64,000 nt of DNA from assembly GCA_963746885.1 (NCBI GenBank), contig CAVVDM010000004.1:310001-374000 (forward strand), written 5' to 3'. Below the pieces are notes generated by a model. That model was not told the origin of the DNA. It saw only the letters and a list, made by a program, of their open reading frames with translations, and ran no database searches. This stretch comes from DATARH01 sp963746885. GTDB lineage: Bacteria > Pseudomonadota > Alphaproteobacteria > ATCC43930 > CGMCC-115725. Position numbers and translations under genes: made by a program. Positions 1-9,071 of this stretch are shown here, one piece after another (position 1 is the stretch's first letter; each line of letters opens with the position of its first letter).

Positions 1-134
1 CGGCGACCGCCGGAAAGGCAAACCACTGCTGCGCTCATTGCTCCTGCCGTTACACTGGGCAGCGCCGCGCGTCGGGTCAATACGCCGCCGATGGGGCGCC
101 TGGCGCGCGTTGCAAAGCGAGCGCGGCGCGCCAT
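1..134 (-). CDS. Partial N-terminus, possibly TesA-type arylesterase/thioesterase
   Basis: An open minus-strand frame starts at ATG 134 and runs off the left edge without a stop. The 44 visible residues are basic at first (MARRARF...) and then Ala/Val-rich (AAVVCLSGG), as expected of a signal peptide. The function guess rests on synteny: in many proteobacteria a GDSL esterase tesA is divergent from the ybbA-ybbP exporter genes that follow here. No GDSL motif is in view, so the assignment is weak. It could also be chance coding in GC-rich DNA. Confidence 0.35.
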   Translation of the reverse strand, partial: MARRARFATRARRPIGGVLTRRAALPSVTAGAMSAAVVCLSGGR

Positions 135-172
135 ATCGTCAGCCTTTGCCGCAGCATGGCTGCAACGCGCAA

Positions 173-910
173 GTGACCTCAGCAATTCCGCAAGACGCCC
201 CGCTCGCCCGGCTCGACGACGTGTCGCTGACCCTGACGAGCGCTGCCGGACCGGTCGCGATCCTGCGCGGCGTCTCGCTTTCCATCGCGCCGGGCGAGGC
301 GGTGGCGCTGCTCGGACCGTCGGGCTCGGGCAAATCGAGCCTCTTGATGGTGCTGGCCGGGCTCGAGCGGCCGAGCGCCGGGCGTGTAACATTGGCCGGG
401 CACGATCTCGGCGCGCTCGACGAGAACGCGTTGGCGCGGCTGCGGCGCGACCATGTCGGCATCGTGTTCCAGGCGTTTCACCTGCTGCCGACAATGACGG
501 CGCTGGAAAACGTCGCGATCCCGCTGGAGCTGGCCGGTCGGCGCGACGCCTTCGCGGCGGCCGGCGCCGCCCTGGCCGAGGTCGGGCTCGGCCATCGCCT
601 CGGCCATTACCCCGGCCAGCTGTCGGGCGGCGAGCAGCAGCGCGTTGCGATCGCGCGCGCCCTCGTCGCCGGGCCGGCGCTTTTGCTCGCCGACGAACCG
701 ACCGGTAATCTCGACGGCGCGACCGGGCGCGTCGTGATCGATTGCCTGTTCGACGAGCAGGCCCGGCGCGGTGCCGCCCTGCTGCTGATCACCCACGATC
801 CGGCCCTGGCCGAGCGCTGCGACCGCCAGCTCCATATCGCGGATGGCCGCATCGTCGGTGAGGGCTGCACTGCACCTCGGCGTGCCGACGCCCGCCGACC
901 GGCGCTGTGA
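173..910 (+). CDS. ABC transporter ATP-binding protein, YbbA/LolD type
   Basis: ATPase subunit of an exporter-type ABC system, acting on the cytoplasmic face of the inner membrane. From the chosen start it is 245 residues. Walker A (GPSGSGKS) lies near residue 50, the Q-loop (FQAFHLL) near 100, the ABC signature (LSGGEQQR) near 150 and Walker B with DEPTGNLD near 172, followed by the switch histidine (LLITHD). The frame is open upstream to 38, but that stretch looks unlike the family, so GTG 173 (VTSAIPQ) is preferred. The stop overlaps the permease start (GTGA), so the two are co-translated. The pair matches E. coli YbbA-YbbP. Confidence 0.88.
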   Translation: MTSAIPQDAPLARLDDVSLTLTSAAGPVAILRGVSLSIAPGEAVALLGPSGSGKSSLLMVLAGLERPSAGRVTLAGHDLGALDENALARLRRDHVGIVFQAFHLLPTMTALENVAIPLELAGRRDAFAAAGAALAEVGLGHRLGHYPGQLSGGEQQRVAIARALVAGPALLLADEPTGNLDGATGRVVIDCLFDEQARRGAALLLITHDPALAERCDRQLHIADGRIVGEGCTAPRRADARRPAL

Positions 911-3432
911 CCGCGTCCACCGCCATTTACGCTCTGCGTCTCGCCCGCCGCGAGCTGCGCGGCGGCATCGCCGGCTTCCGCGTCTTTCTCGCCTGCCTGG
1001 TGCTCGGCGTCGGCACGATCGCCGCGATCGGCTCGCTGCGCGCCGCGGTCGAGGCCGGCCTGCGCACCGACGCGAAAAGCCTGCTCGGCGGTGATGTCAG
1101 CGCTCGGCTAGCCTTGCGGCCGGCGAGCGCGGCCGAGCAGCGCTTTCTCGCCGCCTCGGGTACCGTGTCGCAAGTGGCGAAGCTGCGCGCGATGGCGCGC
1201 ACCCGCGACGACACGCGGCACAGCCTGATCGAGCTGCAGGCGGTGGACGCCGCCTATCCGCTCTACGGCGCCCTCACCCTGGCGCCGGCCGATCCGCTCG
1301 CCGGTGCGCTGCGGCCCGCGGACGGCTTGTTCGGCGCGGTCGCCGAGGCGCCGGTGGCGAGCCGGCTCGGCCTCAAGCTCGGCGATGAATTTCGCGTCGG
1401 CGAGGCCGTGCTGCGGCTCACCGCCATCATCGAAAGCGAGCCTGATGCGGCATTCGGCGGCCTCGCCTTCGGCCCGCGGGTCATTATTTCGCAGGCGGCG
1501 CTGGCCGCGACACGGCTGATCCAGCCGGGGGCGCTGGTCAATTACGACTACCGGCTGCGCCTGCCGCCCGGCGGCGATGCGGTGCGCTGGATCGCGGCGG
1601 CGCGCGCCGCCTTTCCGCATTCGGGCTGGCAATTGCGCAGCAGCGCCGATGCCGCGCCCTCGTTGCAGCGGCTGCTCGACCGGGTCGGATTCTTCCTCAG
1701 CCTCGTTGGCGTCACCGCGCTATTGGTCGGCGGGGTCGGCATCGGCAACGCGGTGGCCGGCTTTATCGCGAGCAAGACTGCGGCGATCGCCACGCTGAAA
1801 TGCCTCGGCGCCTCGACCCGTCTCGTCTTCGCAACCTATTTCCTGCAGGTGCTGGCGCTGGCCCTTCTCGGCATCGCCGTCGGATTGCTGCTTGGCGGCG
1901 GTGCGCCGGCGGCGCTGGCGCCGTTCGTCCGAGGGCTGTTGCCGGTGTCGCTGCGGCTGGGGATCTACCCCGCGCCGCTGGCGACGGCGGCCTTATGCGG
2001 GCTGTTGACGACACTCCTTTTTGCGCTGTGGCCGCTTGCCGCGATCGGCCGGGTGTCGCCGGCTGCACTGCTGCGCGACCGCGCTGTCCCGTCCTCCCGC
2101 CCCTTCCCGCCGCTGGCGACGGCGGCGAGCGCGGCGGCGGCCTTGGGCCTTGCGGCGCTCGTCGTGCTGAGCGCGCCGGATCGCCGGCTGGCGCTGTGGT
2201 ATGTCGGCGGCGCGATCGCCGCGTTCGCGCTGTTCCGGCTGGCCGGCTGGCTGGCCGTCGCCGCGGCGCGAGCCCTGCCCCGGCCGCCACGGCCATTGTG
2301 GCGCCTCGCTGTCGCCAACCTGCACCGGCCGGGGGCGCCGACCGCGCGCATTGTGCTGTCGCTCGGCCTCGGGCTCAGCGTGATGATCGCGGTCGCGCTG
2401 GTCGAGGGCAACCTCGCGGCCGAGATCGACAGCCGGCTTGCCGAGCGCGCCCCCGCCGATTTCTTCATCGACATCCAACCCGCCCAGCTTGCCGCGTTCG
2501 CGGCCCTCGTGCGCGCGACGTCGGGCGCCCGCTTCGACCAGGTGCCGATGCTGCGCGGTCGGATCACCCGGCTCAACGGCACGCCGGTCGACAAGGCGCG
2601 GGTCGCGCCCGAGGCGCAATGGGCCTTGCGCAGCGATCGCGGGCTGACCTATGCGGCGACCCTGCCGCAAGGCTCGCGGCTTGTCGCCGGCGCGTGGTGG
2701 CCCGCCGACTACCATGGCCCGCCGCTCATCTCGTTCGACGCCGGGTTGGCGCATGGCATGGGGCTTACGGTCGGCGACACGCTGACCGTCAACCTGTTGG
2801 GCCGCGACATCACCGCGCGCATCGCCAATCTGCGGCAGATCGACTGGGCCCGGCTCGGCATCAGTTTCGCGATCGTGTTTGCGCCGGGGGCCCTCGAAGC
2901 CGCGCCGCAGACCCACCTCGCTGCGCTTTATGCGCCACCCGACGCGGCGGAGCGGTTGGTCGGCGAGGTCGCGAGGCGTTTCCCCAACATCTCGGCGATC
3001 CCGGTGCGCGAGGCGCTGGCCGCGGTGGCACGGGTCGTGGCGACGATCGGCACTGCGCTGCGCCTCGTGGCGCTGCTTACGCTCGTCGCCGGCATCCTGG
3101 TGCTGGGCGGTGCCGTCGCCGCTTCCCACCGCCGACGCGTCTACGATGCGGTGCTGCTCAAGGTGCTGGGCGCGACAAGACACGCGCTCGCCGGCGCGTT
3201 CATGATCGAGTACGCCCTGATCGGCATCTTGACCGCAGCAGTCGCGATGGGGTTCGGCACGCTCGCCGCCTATCTCCTCGTCACCGGACCGATGCGGACC
3301 GACTGGGTGTTCCTGCCCGGCCCCGTGCTGGCGACCGCGGCGAGCGCGGTGTTGCTGACGCTCGTGTTCGGCTTTGCCGGGACGTGGCGCGCGCTCGGCG
3401 CCCGGCCGGCCCGCTATCTGCGCAACGAGTAG
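907..3432 (+). CDS. FtsX-like ABC permease, YbbP type
   Basis: This 841-residue permease is the partner of the preceding ATPase and starts at GTG 907 inside its stop codon. The layout is that of the YbbP/macrolide-exporter-like family. There is an N-terminal membrane segment (about 20-45), a large periplasmic region, three membrane helices around 260-380, a second core beginning near 400, and a final FtsX block (TALRLVALLTLVAGILVLGG near 720, then two more helices) ending in ARPARYLRNE. It has two FtsX domains and is uninterrupted over 2.5 kb. The substrate is not known; the family is linked to lipid or lipoprotein handling, which is inference here. Confidence 0.88.
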   Translation: MTASTAIYALRLARRELRGGIAGFRVFLACLVLGVGTIAAIGSLRAAVEAGLRTDAKSLLGGDVSARLALRPASAAEQRFLAASGTVSQVAKLRAMARTRDDTRHSLIELQAVDAAYPLYGALTLAPADPLAGALRPADGLFGAVAEAPVASRLGLKLGDEFRVGEAVLRLTAIIESEPDAAFGGLAFGPRVIISQAALAATRLIQPGALVNYDYRLRLPPGGDAVRWIAAARAAFPHSGWQLRSSADAAPSLQRLLDRVGFFLSLVGVTALLVGGVGIGNAVAGFIASKTAAIATLKCLGASTRLVFATYFLQVLALALLGIAVGLLLGGGAPAALAPFVRGLLPVSLRLGIYPAPLATAALCGLLTTLLFALWPLAAIGRVSPAALLRDRAVPSSRPFPPLATAASAAAALGLAALVVLSAPDRRLALWYVGGAIAAFALFRLAGWLAVAAARALPRPPRPLWRLAVANLHRPGAPTARIVLSLGLGLSVMIAVALVEGNLAAEIDSRLAERAPADFFIDIQPAQLAAFAALVRATSGARFDQVPMLRGRITRLNGTPVDKARVAPEAQWALRSDRGLTYAATLPQGSRLVAGAWWPADYHGPPLISFDAGLAHGMGLTVGDTLTVNLLGRDITARIANLRQIDWARLGISFAIVFAPGALEAAPQTHLAALYAPPDAAERLVGEVARRFPNISAIPVREALAAVARVVATIGTALRLVALLTLVAGILVLGGAVAASHRRRVYDAVLLKVLGATRHALAGAFMIEYALIGILTAAVAMGFGTLAAYLLVTGPMRTDWVFLPGPVLATAASAVLLTLVFGFAGTWRALGARPARYLRNE

Positions 3433-3577
3433 CACCCGTCGCAGGCGCAGGATCGCCCCGCCGTCGCGCGCCAATGGCGTTCCGGCGGCGTTCCGGCGGC
3501 GTTATTGAAACGTCATACGGCTGTGCCAATATCCGATCACGAGGAATGATCCTCGGTACTCTCGCTGGAGGGGGTCT

Positions 3578-4300
3578 ATGGCTTTGGGTTCGCAGCCTCG
3601 CTGGACGGTGCGATCGGCGGCAGGTACCCGCGCCGACATCGATGTCGGCCTGCGGGACTACATGCTTCGCATCTACAACTACATGGCGTCCGGCTTGGCG
3701 CTGACCGGTATCGTCGCCTGGGTATTCGCGCAATATCTGTTCGCCCATCCGGAAGTGGCGCGTTCGCCGATCATGTTTTTGTTCATGCTGGCGCCGCTCG
3801 GCCTCGTGATGTGGCTCAGCTTCGGCATCAACCGGATGCAGGCGAGCACCGCGCAAGCCCTCTTCTGGGCGTATGCCGGGCTGATGGGGTTGTCGCTGGC
3901 CAGCGTTTTCCTGGTCTTTACCGGCGCAAGCATCGCGCGGGTGTTTTTCATCACCGCCGGCACGTTCGCGGCGATGAGCCTCTACGGCTATACGACACAG
4001 CGTGACCTCGCCCAATTCGGCTCGTTCCTGATGATGGGCCTGATCGGCATCATCATCGCGATGGTGGTCAACCTGTTCCTCGCCTCCTCAGCGCTGCAGT
4101 TCGCGATTTCGGTGATCGGCGTCATCGTGTTCACCGGCCTGACCGCCTGGGACACGCAGCAGATCAAGGAAATGTACGTCGCGTCTGACGACGGGCAGAT
4201 CGCCGGCAAGAAGGCGGTGATGGGCGCGCTGAGGCTCTATCTCGACTTCATCAACCTGTTCATGATGCTGATGCAGTTGCTTGGCACGCGGCGCGACTGA
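3578..4300 (+). CDS. Bax inhibitor-1/YccA family membrane protein
   Basis: A 240-residue integral membrane protein with seven predicted hydrophobic segments. The N-terminus (ADIDVGLRDYMLRIYNYMASGLALTGIVAW) and the block SLYGYTTQRDLAQFGSFLMMGLIG are typical of bacterial BI-1 proteins, and the C-terminus (LRLYLDFINLFMMLMQLLG) carries the family's conserved end. A strong ribosome site (GGAGGGGG, 3567-3574) precedes ATG 3578. Homologues are pH-sensitive calcium-leak channels and interact with FtsH in E. coli; no specific role is visible here. A perfect terminator follows 30 bases after the stop, so it is probably a single-gene unit. Confidence 0.9.
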   Translation: MALGSQPRWTVRSAAGTRADIDVGLRDYMLRIYNYMASGLALTGIVAWVFAQYLFAHPEVARSPIMFLFMLAPLGLVMWLSFGINRMQASTAQALFWAYAGLMGLSLASVFLVFTGASIARVFFITAGTFAAMSLYGYTTQRDLAQFGSFLMMGLIGIIIAMVVNLFLASSALQFAISVIGVIVFTGLTAWDTQQIKEMYVASDDGQIAGKKAVMGALRLYLDFINLFMMLMQLLGTRRD

Positions 4301-4330
4301 TCGCGAACCGGAACACGCAGACCCCTGTGA

Positions 4331-4360
4331 ACGGCCGGGCAAATTGCCCGGCCGTTTTTC
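4331..4360 (+). terminator. Rho-independent terminator after the BI-1 gene
   Basis: A perfect 12-bp inverted repeat (ACGGCCGGGCAA / TTGCCCGGCCGT, 4331-4355) is followed directly by a run of T. It lies 30 bases downstream of the BI-1 stop codon. Confidence 0.85.
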
Positions 4361-4393
4361 TTTGGCTGAACGCCATCGGCGGCCGGCGAGATC

Positions 4394-5405
4394 ATGCCCC
4401 CCGAGCCTGATCTGCGCGACCTGCCGGTTCTCGTCGTCGACGACCATCCGCGCGCCCGCGACGTCGTCGCGGGGATGCTGAGCAGCAAAGGTCTTGCCGC
4501 CGGTAGCGCGGAGTCCGGCCACGCTGCCATCGCCGCGGTCGCTGCCGCGGCGGCGTCCGGCAAGCCGTTCGCCCTGGTCCTGCTCGATGCCGAGATGGAC
4601 GATCTTGACGGGTTCGAGACGGCGGCCGAGATCGCCGCGCTGGGCCTCGACGCGTCGCCGCGCATCGTCCTGATGATCGGGGCTTGGGGCGAGGAGGTGA
4701 CCGACGAGGCGCGGCAGGTCGGGGTCGAATATCTGCTGCCGAAGCCATTCACGCCGTCGCTGCTCGTCAACATCATCGGCCATGCGCTGCACGATCCCGA
4801 GGGCGGGTCGCTTCCCGAGGCAGAGCCGCTCGCCGCGGCCCCGGGCGTCCCGGAAGAATGGCTGGGTCGCGCGGTGCTTCTGGTCGAGGACAATGAGCTG
4901 AACCAGGAGGTGGCGTTGGGCCTGCTCGGCGATTTCGGCCTCGCGGTCGAGTTGGCCGCGGACGGTGCCGCCGCGGTCGACAAAGTGCTCGCCCGCGTAC
5001 CCGGCTACTTCGCCGCGGTGCTGATGGACATGCAGATGCCGGTGATGGACGGGCTTTTCCTGCGCTACGCCAAGGAGATCGCCCTGTCGCACCAGGAGAA
5101 ATGGGACGGCTCGGGCTATGAGACGACGGGGCGAGGACATCCCGCTCTCCGCCCGGCTGATGGCCGTGGCCGACGTCTACGACGCATTGATCAGCCGGCG
5201 CGTCTACAAGCCACCGTTTTCGCAGGAAAAATCGATCGCAATCCTGCGCGAGGGCCGCGGCAGCCACTTCGACCCCGATATTCTCGACGCCTTCCTCGCC
5301 CACACCGACGAGTTCCCCCGCCCGGATAATCGCCCAAGCAATCGCCCAAGCAATCGCCCTCGGTCCGCCGCTTTGGACGTAGCAAAATCTACCGCGCTCG
5401 CTTAA
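4394..5405 (+). pseudogene. Tandem receiver domains fused to the tail of an HD-GYP domain; remnant
   Basis: The frame from 4394 encodes a complete receiver domain (acidic pair VVDDHPRA, phosphoryl Asp in LLDAEMDDLDG, Lys in LPKPF) and then a second one that starts normally (LLVEDNELNQE; MDMQMPVMDGL). Straight after MDGL, without the rest of the receiver, it continues as FLRYAKEIALSHQEKWDGSGY, the motif-containing end of an HD-GYP phosphodiesterase. The rest of that domain (GEDIPLSARLMAVADVYDALISRRVYK...) is read in the next frame from about 5118 to 5405. The HD half is missing, and the motif reads HQE where HHE is usual. It is best explained by an internal deletion joining two domains or genes, plus a frameshift near 5115. 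A misassembly could give the same picture. Confidence 0.7.
5328..5359 (+). repeat. 12-bp tandem repeat, 2.7 copies
   Basis: The unit AATCGCCCAAGC occurs at 5328 and 5340, with a third partial copy at 5352. It encodes the NRPSNRPSNRP tail of the HD-GYP remnant. Confidence 0.8.
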
Positions 5406-5498
5406 TGTCGGCGCGCGCCCTCGCCAGTCGGTGAGCGCGCCGGCCGGAGGGCGGGCAACCCGCTGTTGTGCCGTGTGGTCCTATGGGAGGGGACGTAC

Positions 5499-6910
5499 AT
5501 GTTACAGCTGTTGGAACAGCAACAAAAGCTCACGACAAATCAGTGGAAGATATTCGCCGCGGCGACAATCGGCGATATGCTTGACTTCTTCGACTTCTTC
5601 CTGATCGGCATCATCTTGGCGTTCATCGTCAAGCCGTGGAACCTGACCTTCGGCGAGTCGGGAGCGATCCTGCTGGCGTCCGGGATAGCCGCGCCGTTCG
5701 GCTCGATGTTGTGGGGTTGGGTCTCCGACAAGGTCGGCCGGCGCAAGGCGATGATCCTGACCATTCTGAACTTCTCGATCCCGACCGGCCTGATGGCGCT
5801 GGCGCCTGAGGGAAACTGGATGTTCCTCGCGATCTGTCGCCTGTTCGTCGGGCTTGGCGTGACCGGCCTCTACGCCGTGGACATCGTCGTCGTGCAGGAA
5901 TTCGTGCCGGCGTCAAAACGCGGCTGGGTCACCGGCCTGACCACCTCGCTGCTGCCGCTCGGTCTGATGCTCGGCGGCCTCGTCGGCAAATACCTCGCGC
6001 ACGACATCGGCTGGCGCGGCGTCGCTCTGATCGGGCTGATCCCGGCGGCGCTGAGCCTGCTTGGTTCGCGTCTGGGTGCCCGAGTCGCCGCATTGGCTGA
6101 TGCGTCGCGGGCGGCACGAGGAGGCGCGCAAGTCGCTCGCCTGGGCGTTGATGGTCGATCCGTCGACGATCGAGTTGCCGAAAGTGGCTCCCGAGGTGCA
6201 GCACACGCAGGTGGCTCGAGTTGTTCAAATACCCGCGCAGCCTGATCGTCGGCTGCCTGACCGGCCTGACCCAGACCGGCGGCGTCGCGCTGGCGCTGTG
6301 GCTGGTCGTGCTGCTGACGATGGTGCTCCACATCGGCGCCGCCGAGGCATCCGGCATGCTGATCTGGTACAGCCTGATGGGGATGCTCGGGCGCTTCTTC
6401 TGCTCGTGGATGTCGGACGCGCTGGGGCGCCGCGGCGCCACCATCGTGTCGTGCGGGGTCGCCGCGGTGGCGATGTCGCTCGGCGGCTTCCTGCACGAGC
6501 TCTATATCGGCCCGGTATCGCCGTATACGTCGGTGTTCTACCTCGCGATCCTGGTGCAGAGCTTCTTCGGCAGCGGCGTCTATTCGATCGTCGGGCCGTA
6601 TATGGCCGAGATCTGGCCAGCCAATCTGCGCGCCAGCGGCATGGGCGTCGTCTACGGCGTCGGCAATCTCGGCAAGTTCATCGGTCCCTTGGGGCTGGCG
6701 CTGATCGCCGGGTCGGACAACTACGTCAAGCCGGCGGCGACGGTCGAAGCGCTGATCCCGGGCATGAACTACTTCGCCTTCTGGTACGTGCTCGGCGCGC
6801 TGGCGATCTGGCTCGTCGGCATGGAGACCCGCGGCCGCACGATCGACGAGATCGACGCCGAGATGGCCCGGCCGGCGTCGTCGGCGGCCATCAAGGTCCC
6901 GGCGCAATAA
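5499..6910 (+). CDS. MFS transporter, metabolite:H+ symporter type (split by two frameshifts)
   Basis: Inner-membrane major facilitator, about 470 residues when read through the breaks. The start is ATG 5499 behind a strong ribosome site (GGGAGGGGAC, 5485-5494). The N-terminus (IGDMLDFFDFFLIG, then the WGWVSDKVGRRKAM signature loop) and C-terminal half (SDALGRRGATIV; MAEIWPANLRASGMGVVYGVGNLGKFIGP) fit aromatic-acid or sugar-acid symporters. The frame changes near 6063 (LSLL|VRVWVPESPHWLMRR) and near 6213 (...VQHTQ|WLELFKYPRS). Each break is repaired by removing a single base, so the gene is probably intact in the organism. A terminator follows 40 bases after the stop. The substrate cannot be told. 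Confidence 0.82.
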
Positions 6911-6951
6911 GCCGGTCGCAACCCGTCCGCCGGCACGGCGGGCAACACCAT

Positions 6952-6981
6952 CGGCCGGGCCTCGCGCCCGGCCGTTTTTTT
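6952..6981 (+). terminator. Rho-independent terminator after the MFS gene
   Basis: A 9-bp stem (CGGCCGGGC / GCCCGGCCG) with a 5-base loop is followed by seven T. It also lies just beyond the end of the minus-strand DUF5681 gene. Confidence 0.82.
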
Positions 6982-7009
6982 GCCGGCGGGCGGGAGGGGC
7001 GGATCATCC

Positions 7010-7558
7010 TCACCCGCCCGAGGGCTTGGCGAGCGAGTCCTGATAGCGGGCATAGCGCCAGTTGCGCACCCGCTCGTCGTGCACCGCGGCCAGCGTGCGG
7101 GCAAAGCTCTCGACCATCTGCGCCAGCGCGAGCGCCTCGTCGGGGGTGATGACGCCCGAGGTCGCCGCCGCCGCGACCGCGCTCATCGCCGCGGCGAGAT
7201 CGGCGACGCTGGCGGGCGGCGGCACTGCCGGCGCCTCGCCGGCCGCGCCGCGCGGATCGCCCGACAGCGTGCCGCGCAGATCGACCGGCCGGCCGCGCCG
7301 CACCCCGAGGATGCGGTCGAGGCAGAGCCGCAGCGCCACCGGGTCGCCGGCCAATGCCAACTCGATCGCCTTCCGGGTCAGCGCCTCCGCTTCGCCGTCA
7401 AGCAATGCCGCCGCGATCCGCGTCGCGATATTGCGCGAGCCCTTCGGCCGACCCGCCGGATTGCCCGATTGCCCCTTGCGAAACGGCCGCCCGCGCGCCC
7501 TGACGCCCGCCGCCGCCCTCGCTGTTTCCGCTGTTTTCTGCAGCAAATCTACAGCCAC
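7010..7558 (-). CDS. DUF5681 domain-containing protein
   Basis: About 182 residues. The segment GRPFRKGQSGNPAGRPKGSRN near the N-terminus is the hallmark of DUF5681, a short basic domain found in alphaproteobacterial and phage-associated proteins and often compared with packaging or DNA-binding proteins. The rest is Ala-rich and helical, without recognisable catalytic motifs. The frame is open upstream to 7672, which would overlap the LRR gene. GTG 7558 (VAVDLLQKTAETARAAAG) avoids that overlap and is preferred, but the start is not settled. It is the last gene of the minus-strand cyclase/LRR cluster. Function is unknown. Confidence 0.6.
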   Translation of the reverse strand: MAVDLLQKTAETARAAAGVRARGRPFRKGQSGNPAGRPKGSRNIATRIAAALLDGEAEALTRKAIELALAGDPVALRLCLDRILGVRRGRPVDLRGTLSGDPRGAAGEAPAVPPPASVADLAAAMSAVAAAATSGVITPDEALALAQMVESFARTLAAVHDERVRNWRYARYQDSLAKPSGG

Positions 7559-7634
7559 GCCACCCTCGCCGATGTCCCGCCGCCCGACCCGCCGGGCGCC
7601 ACCAGCAGCAGCATGCAATGTGATTATGGCAATT

Positions 7635-9071
7635 TTACCGTTGCGATTCGGCGGCGGCCTCCGGCCGCTCAAAGATCCGCCGCCGACCCCGCCGCACCAG
7701 GCCGGCGGGCAGAGGCGACAGCGGCGCTCGCGTGCGCGTCAGATCGAGGACTTGCAGCGCGCTCAGGCCGGCCAGCGGCGACAGGTCGCGCACCCGCGTG
7801 CCAGCCAGAGAGAGGATTTGCAGCGCGGTCATGCCGGCCAGCGGCGCCACGTCGCTCACTTGCGCGCCAGTCAGATAGAGGATTTGCAGCGCGGTCAGGC
7901 CGGCCAGCGGCGCCACGTCGCTCACTTGCGCGCCACCCAGAGAGAGGGTTTGCAGCGCGGTCAGGCCGGCCAGCGGCGCCACGTCGCTCACTGGCGTGTT
8001 CCACAGAGAGAGGGTTTGCAGCGCGGTCAGGCCGGCCAGCGGCGCCACGTCGCTCACTGGCGTGTTCCACAGATCGAGGGTTTGCAGCGCGGTCAGGCCG
8101 GCCAGCGGCGCCACGTCGCTCACTGGCATGCCGTTCAGATAGAGGTGTTGCAGCGCGGTCATGCCGGCCAGCGGCGCCACGTCGCTCACTTGCGTGCCAT
8201 ACAGATAGAGGGTTTGCAGGGCGGTCAGGCCGGCCAGCGGCGCCACGTCGCTCACTTGCGTGCCACCCAGATCGAGGATTTGCAGCGCGGTCATGCCGGC
8301 CAGCGGCGCCACGTCGCTCACTTGCGTGCGCTCCAGACGGAGGAATAGCAGCGCGGTCATGCCGGCCAGCGGCGCCACGTCGCTCACTTGCGCGCCACCC
8401 AGAGAGAGGGTTTGCAGCGCGGTCAGGCCGGCCAGCGGCGCCACGTCGCTCACTTGCGTGCCACCCAGATCGAGGGTTTGCAGCGCGGTCAGGCCGGCCA
8501 GCGGCGCCACGTCGCTCACTCGCGTGCCATCCAGATCGAGGATTTGCAGCGCGGTCAGGCCGGCCAGCGGCGACAGATCCACCAGATCGGTGTCCCGGAA
8601 ATCCAATCTGGTGATGAACGGGCGCCATGAAGGCGGCGGCGCCGCGCCGCCGAGGATCATTTCACGCGCCGCGGCGAGGTCGAAATCGGGCGGCGGTGCA
8701 GCCGCCTCTCTTATTGGCGGGTTTGCGACCGGAGGCATTTCAGCGGGCATGTCGGTGATCGCGCCCTCGAAGCGCGCCCCGGTACGATCGGCGCCGTCGA
8801 ACGACACGCCGGTGATGTTTGCGTCGCGGAAGTCGGCGTTCCTGAGGTCGGCCTGCGCAAAGTTGTAGCCGCGGAGATCGCGGCCGCGGAAACTGCGGCC
8901 TTCGAGTGGCGCGCCGATGAAATCGCGGGCCGGCTCAAGCCCGGCCAGCCGCGCCAGCTCGACAAAGCCCACCGGCTCTGCCGGCGCAGCGGCGCGCTCC
9001 ACCAGCCTGTCGACGGTGCGGCCGACCTCGTCGAGCCGCGATCGCCGCTGGTTCTCAGTCGTCGTCGCCAC
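7635..9071 (-). CDS. Pentapeptide-repeat / leucine-rich-repeat protein
   Basis: A 478-residue protein without signal peptide or membrane helix, so probably cytoplasmic. Residues 1-55 are helical. About 60-105 carry pentapeptide repeats (SFRGRDLRGYNFAQADLRNADFRDANITG). About 155-455 hold thirteen 22-residue leucine-rich repeats of the form VSDVAPLAGLTALQTLDLGGTQ, the internalin-like spacing, with a slightly divergent cap repeat at each end. Variation sits mainly at the exposed positions after LxL. It overlaps the end of the upstream cyclase gene by 17 bases, which implies one transcript and linked function. LRRs usually bind protein partners; the ligand here is unknown. No catalytic domain is visible. 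Confidence 0.85.
   Translation of the reverse strand: MATTTENQRRSRLDEVGRTVDRLVERAAAPAEPVGFVELARLAGLEPARDFIGAPLEGRSFRGRDLRGYNFAQADLRNADFRDANITGVSFDGADRTGARFEGAITDMPAEMPPVANPPIREAAAPPPDFDLAAAREMILGGAAPPPSWRPFITRLDFRDTDLVDLSPLAGLTALQILDLDGTRVSDVAPLAGLTALQTLDLGGTQVSDVAPLAGLTALQTLSLGGAQVSDVAPLAGMTALLFLRLERTQVSDVAPLAGMTALQILDLGGTQVSDVAPLAGLTALQTLYLYGTQVSDVAPLAGMTALQHLYLNGMPVSDVAPLAGLTALQTLDLWNTPVSDVAPLAGLTALQTLSLWNTPVSDVAPLAGLTALQTLSLGGAQVSDVAPLAGLTALQILYLTGAQVSDVAPLAGMTALQILSLAGTRVRDLSPLAGLSALQVLDLTRTRAPLSPLPAGLVRRGRRRIFERPEAAAESQR
7751..8578. repeat. 66-bp tandem repeat array, about 12-13 copies
   Basis: Near-identical 66-base units, each encoding one 22-residue LRR of the minus-strand gene. Long stretches such as GGCCAGCGGCGCCACGTCGC recur without change in nearly every unit, while the part coding for the exposed face differs. 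The conservation keeps other frames open as well, giving long spurious ORFs on both strands. Confidence 0.92.

Noticed and set aside
7751..8578. Regular direct repeats suggesting a CRISPR array
   Set aside because: The period is 66 bp without unique spacers, and it translates into 22-residue leucine-rich repeats in one long ORF.
6980..8614. Plus-strand 544-residue repetitive protein over the LRR array
   Set aside because: It exists only because the 66-bp unit keeps several frames open. The minus-strand LRR frame has proper domain context and a gene overlap with the cyclase.
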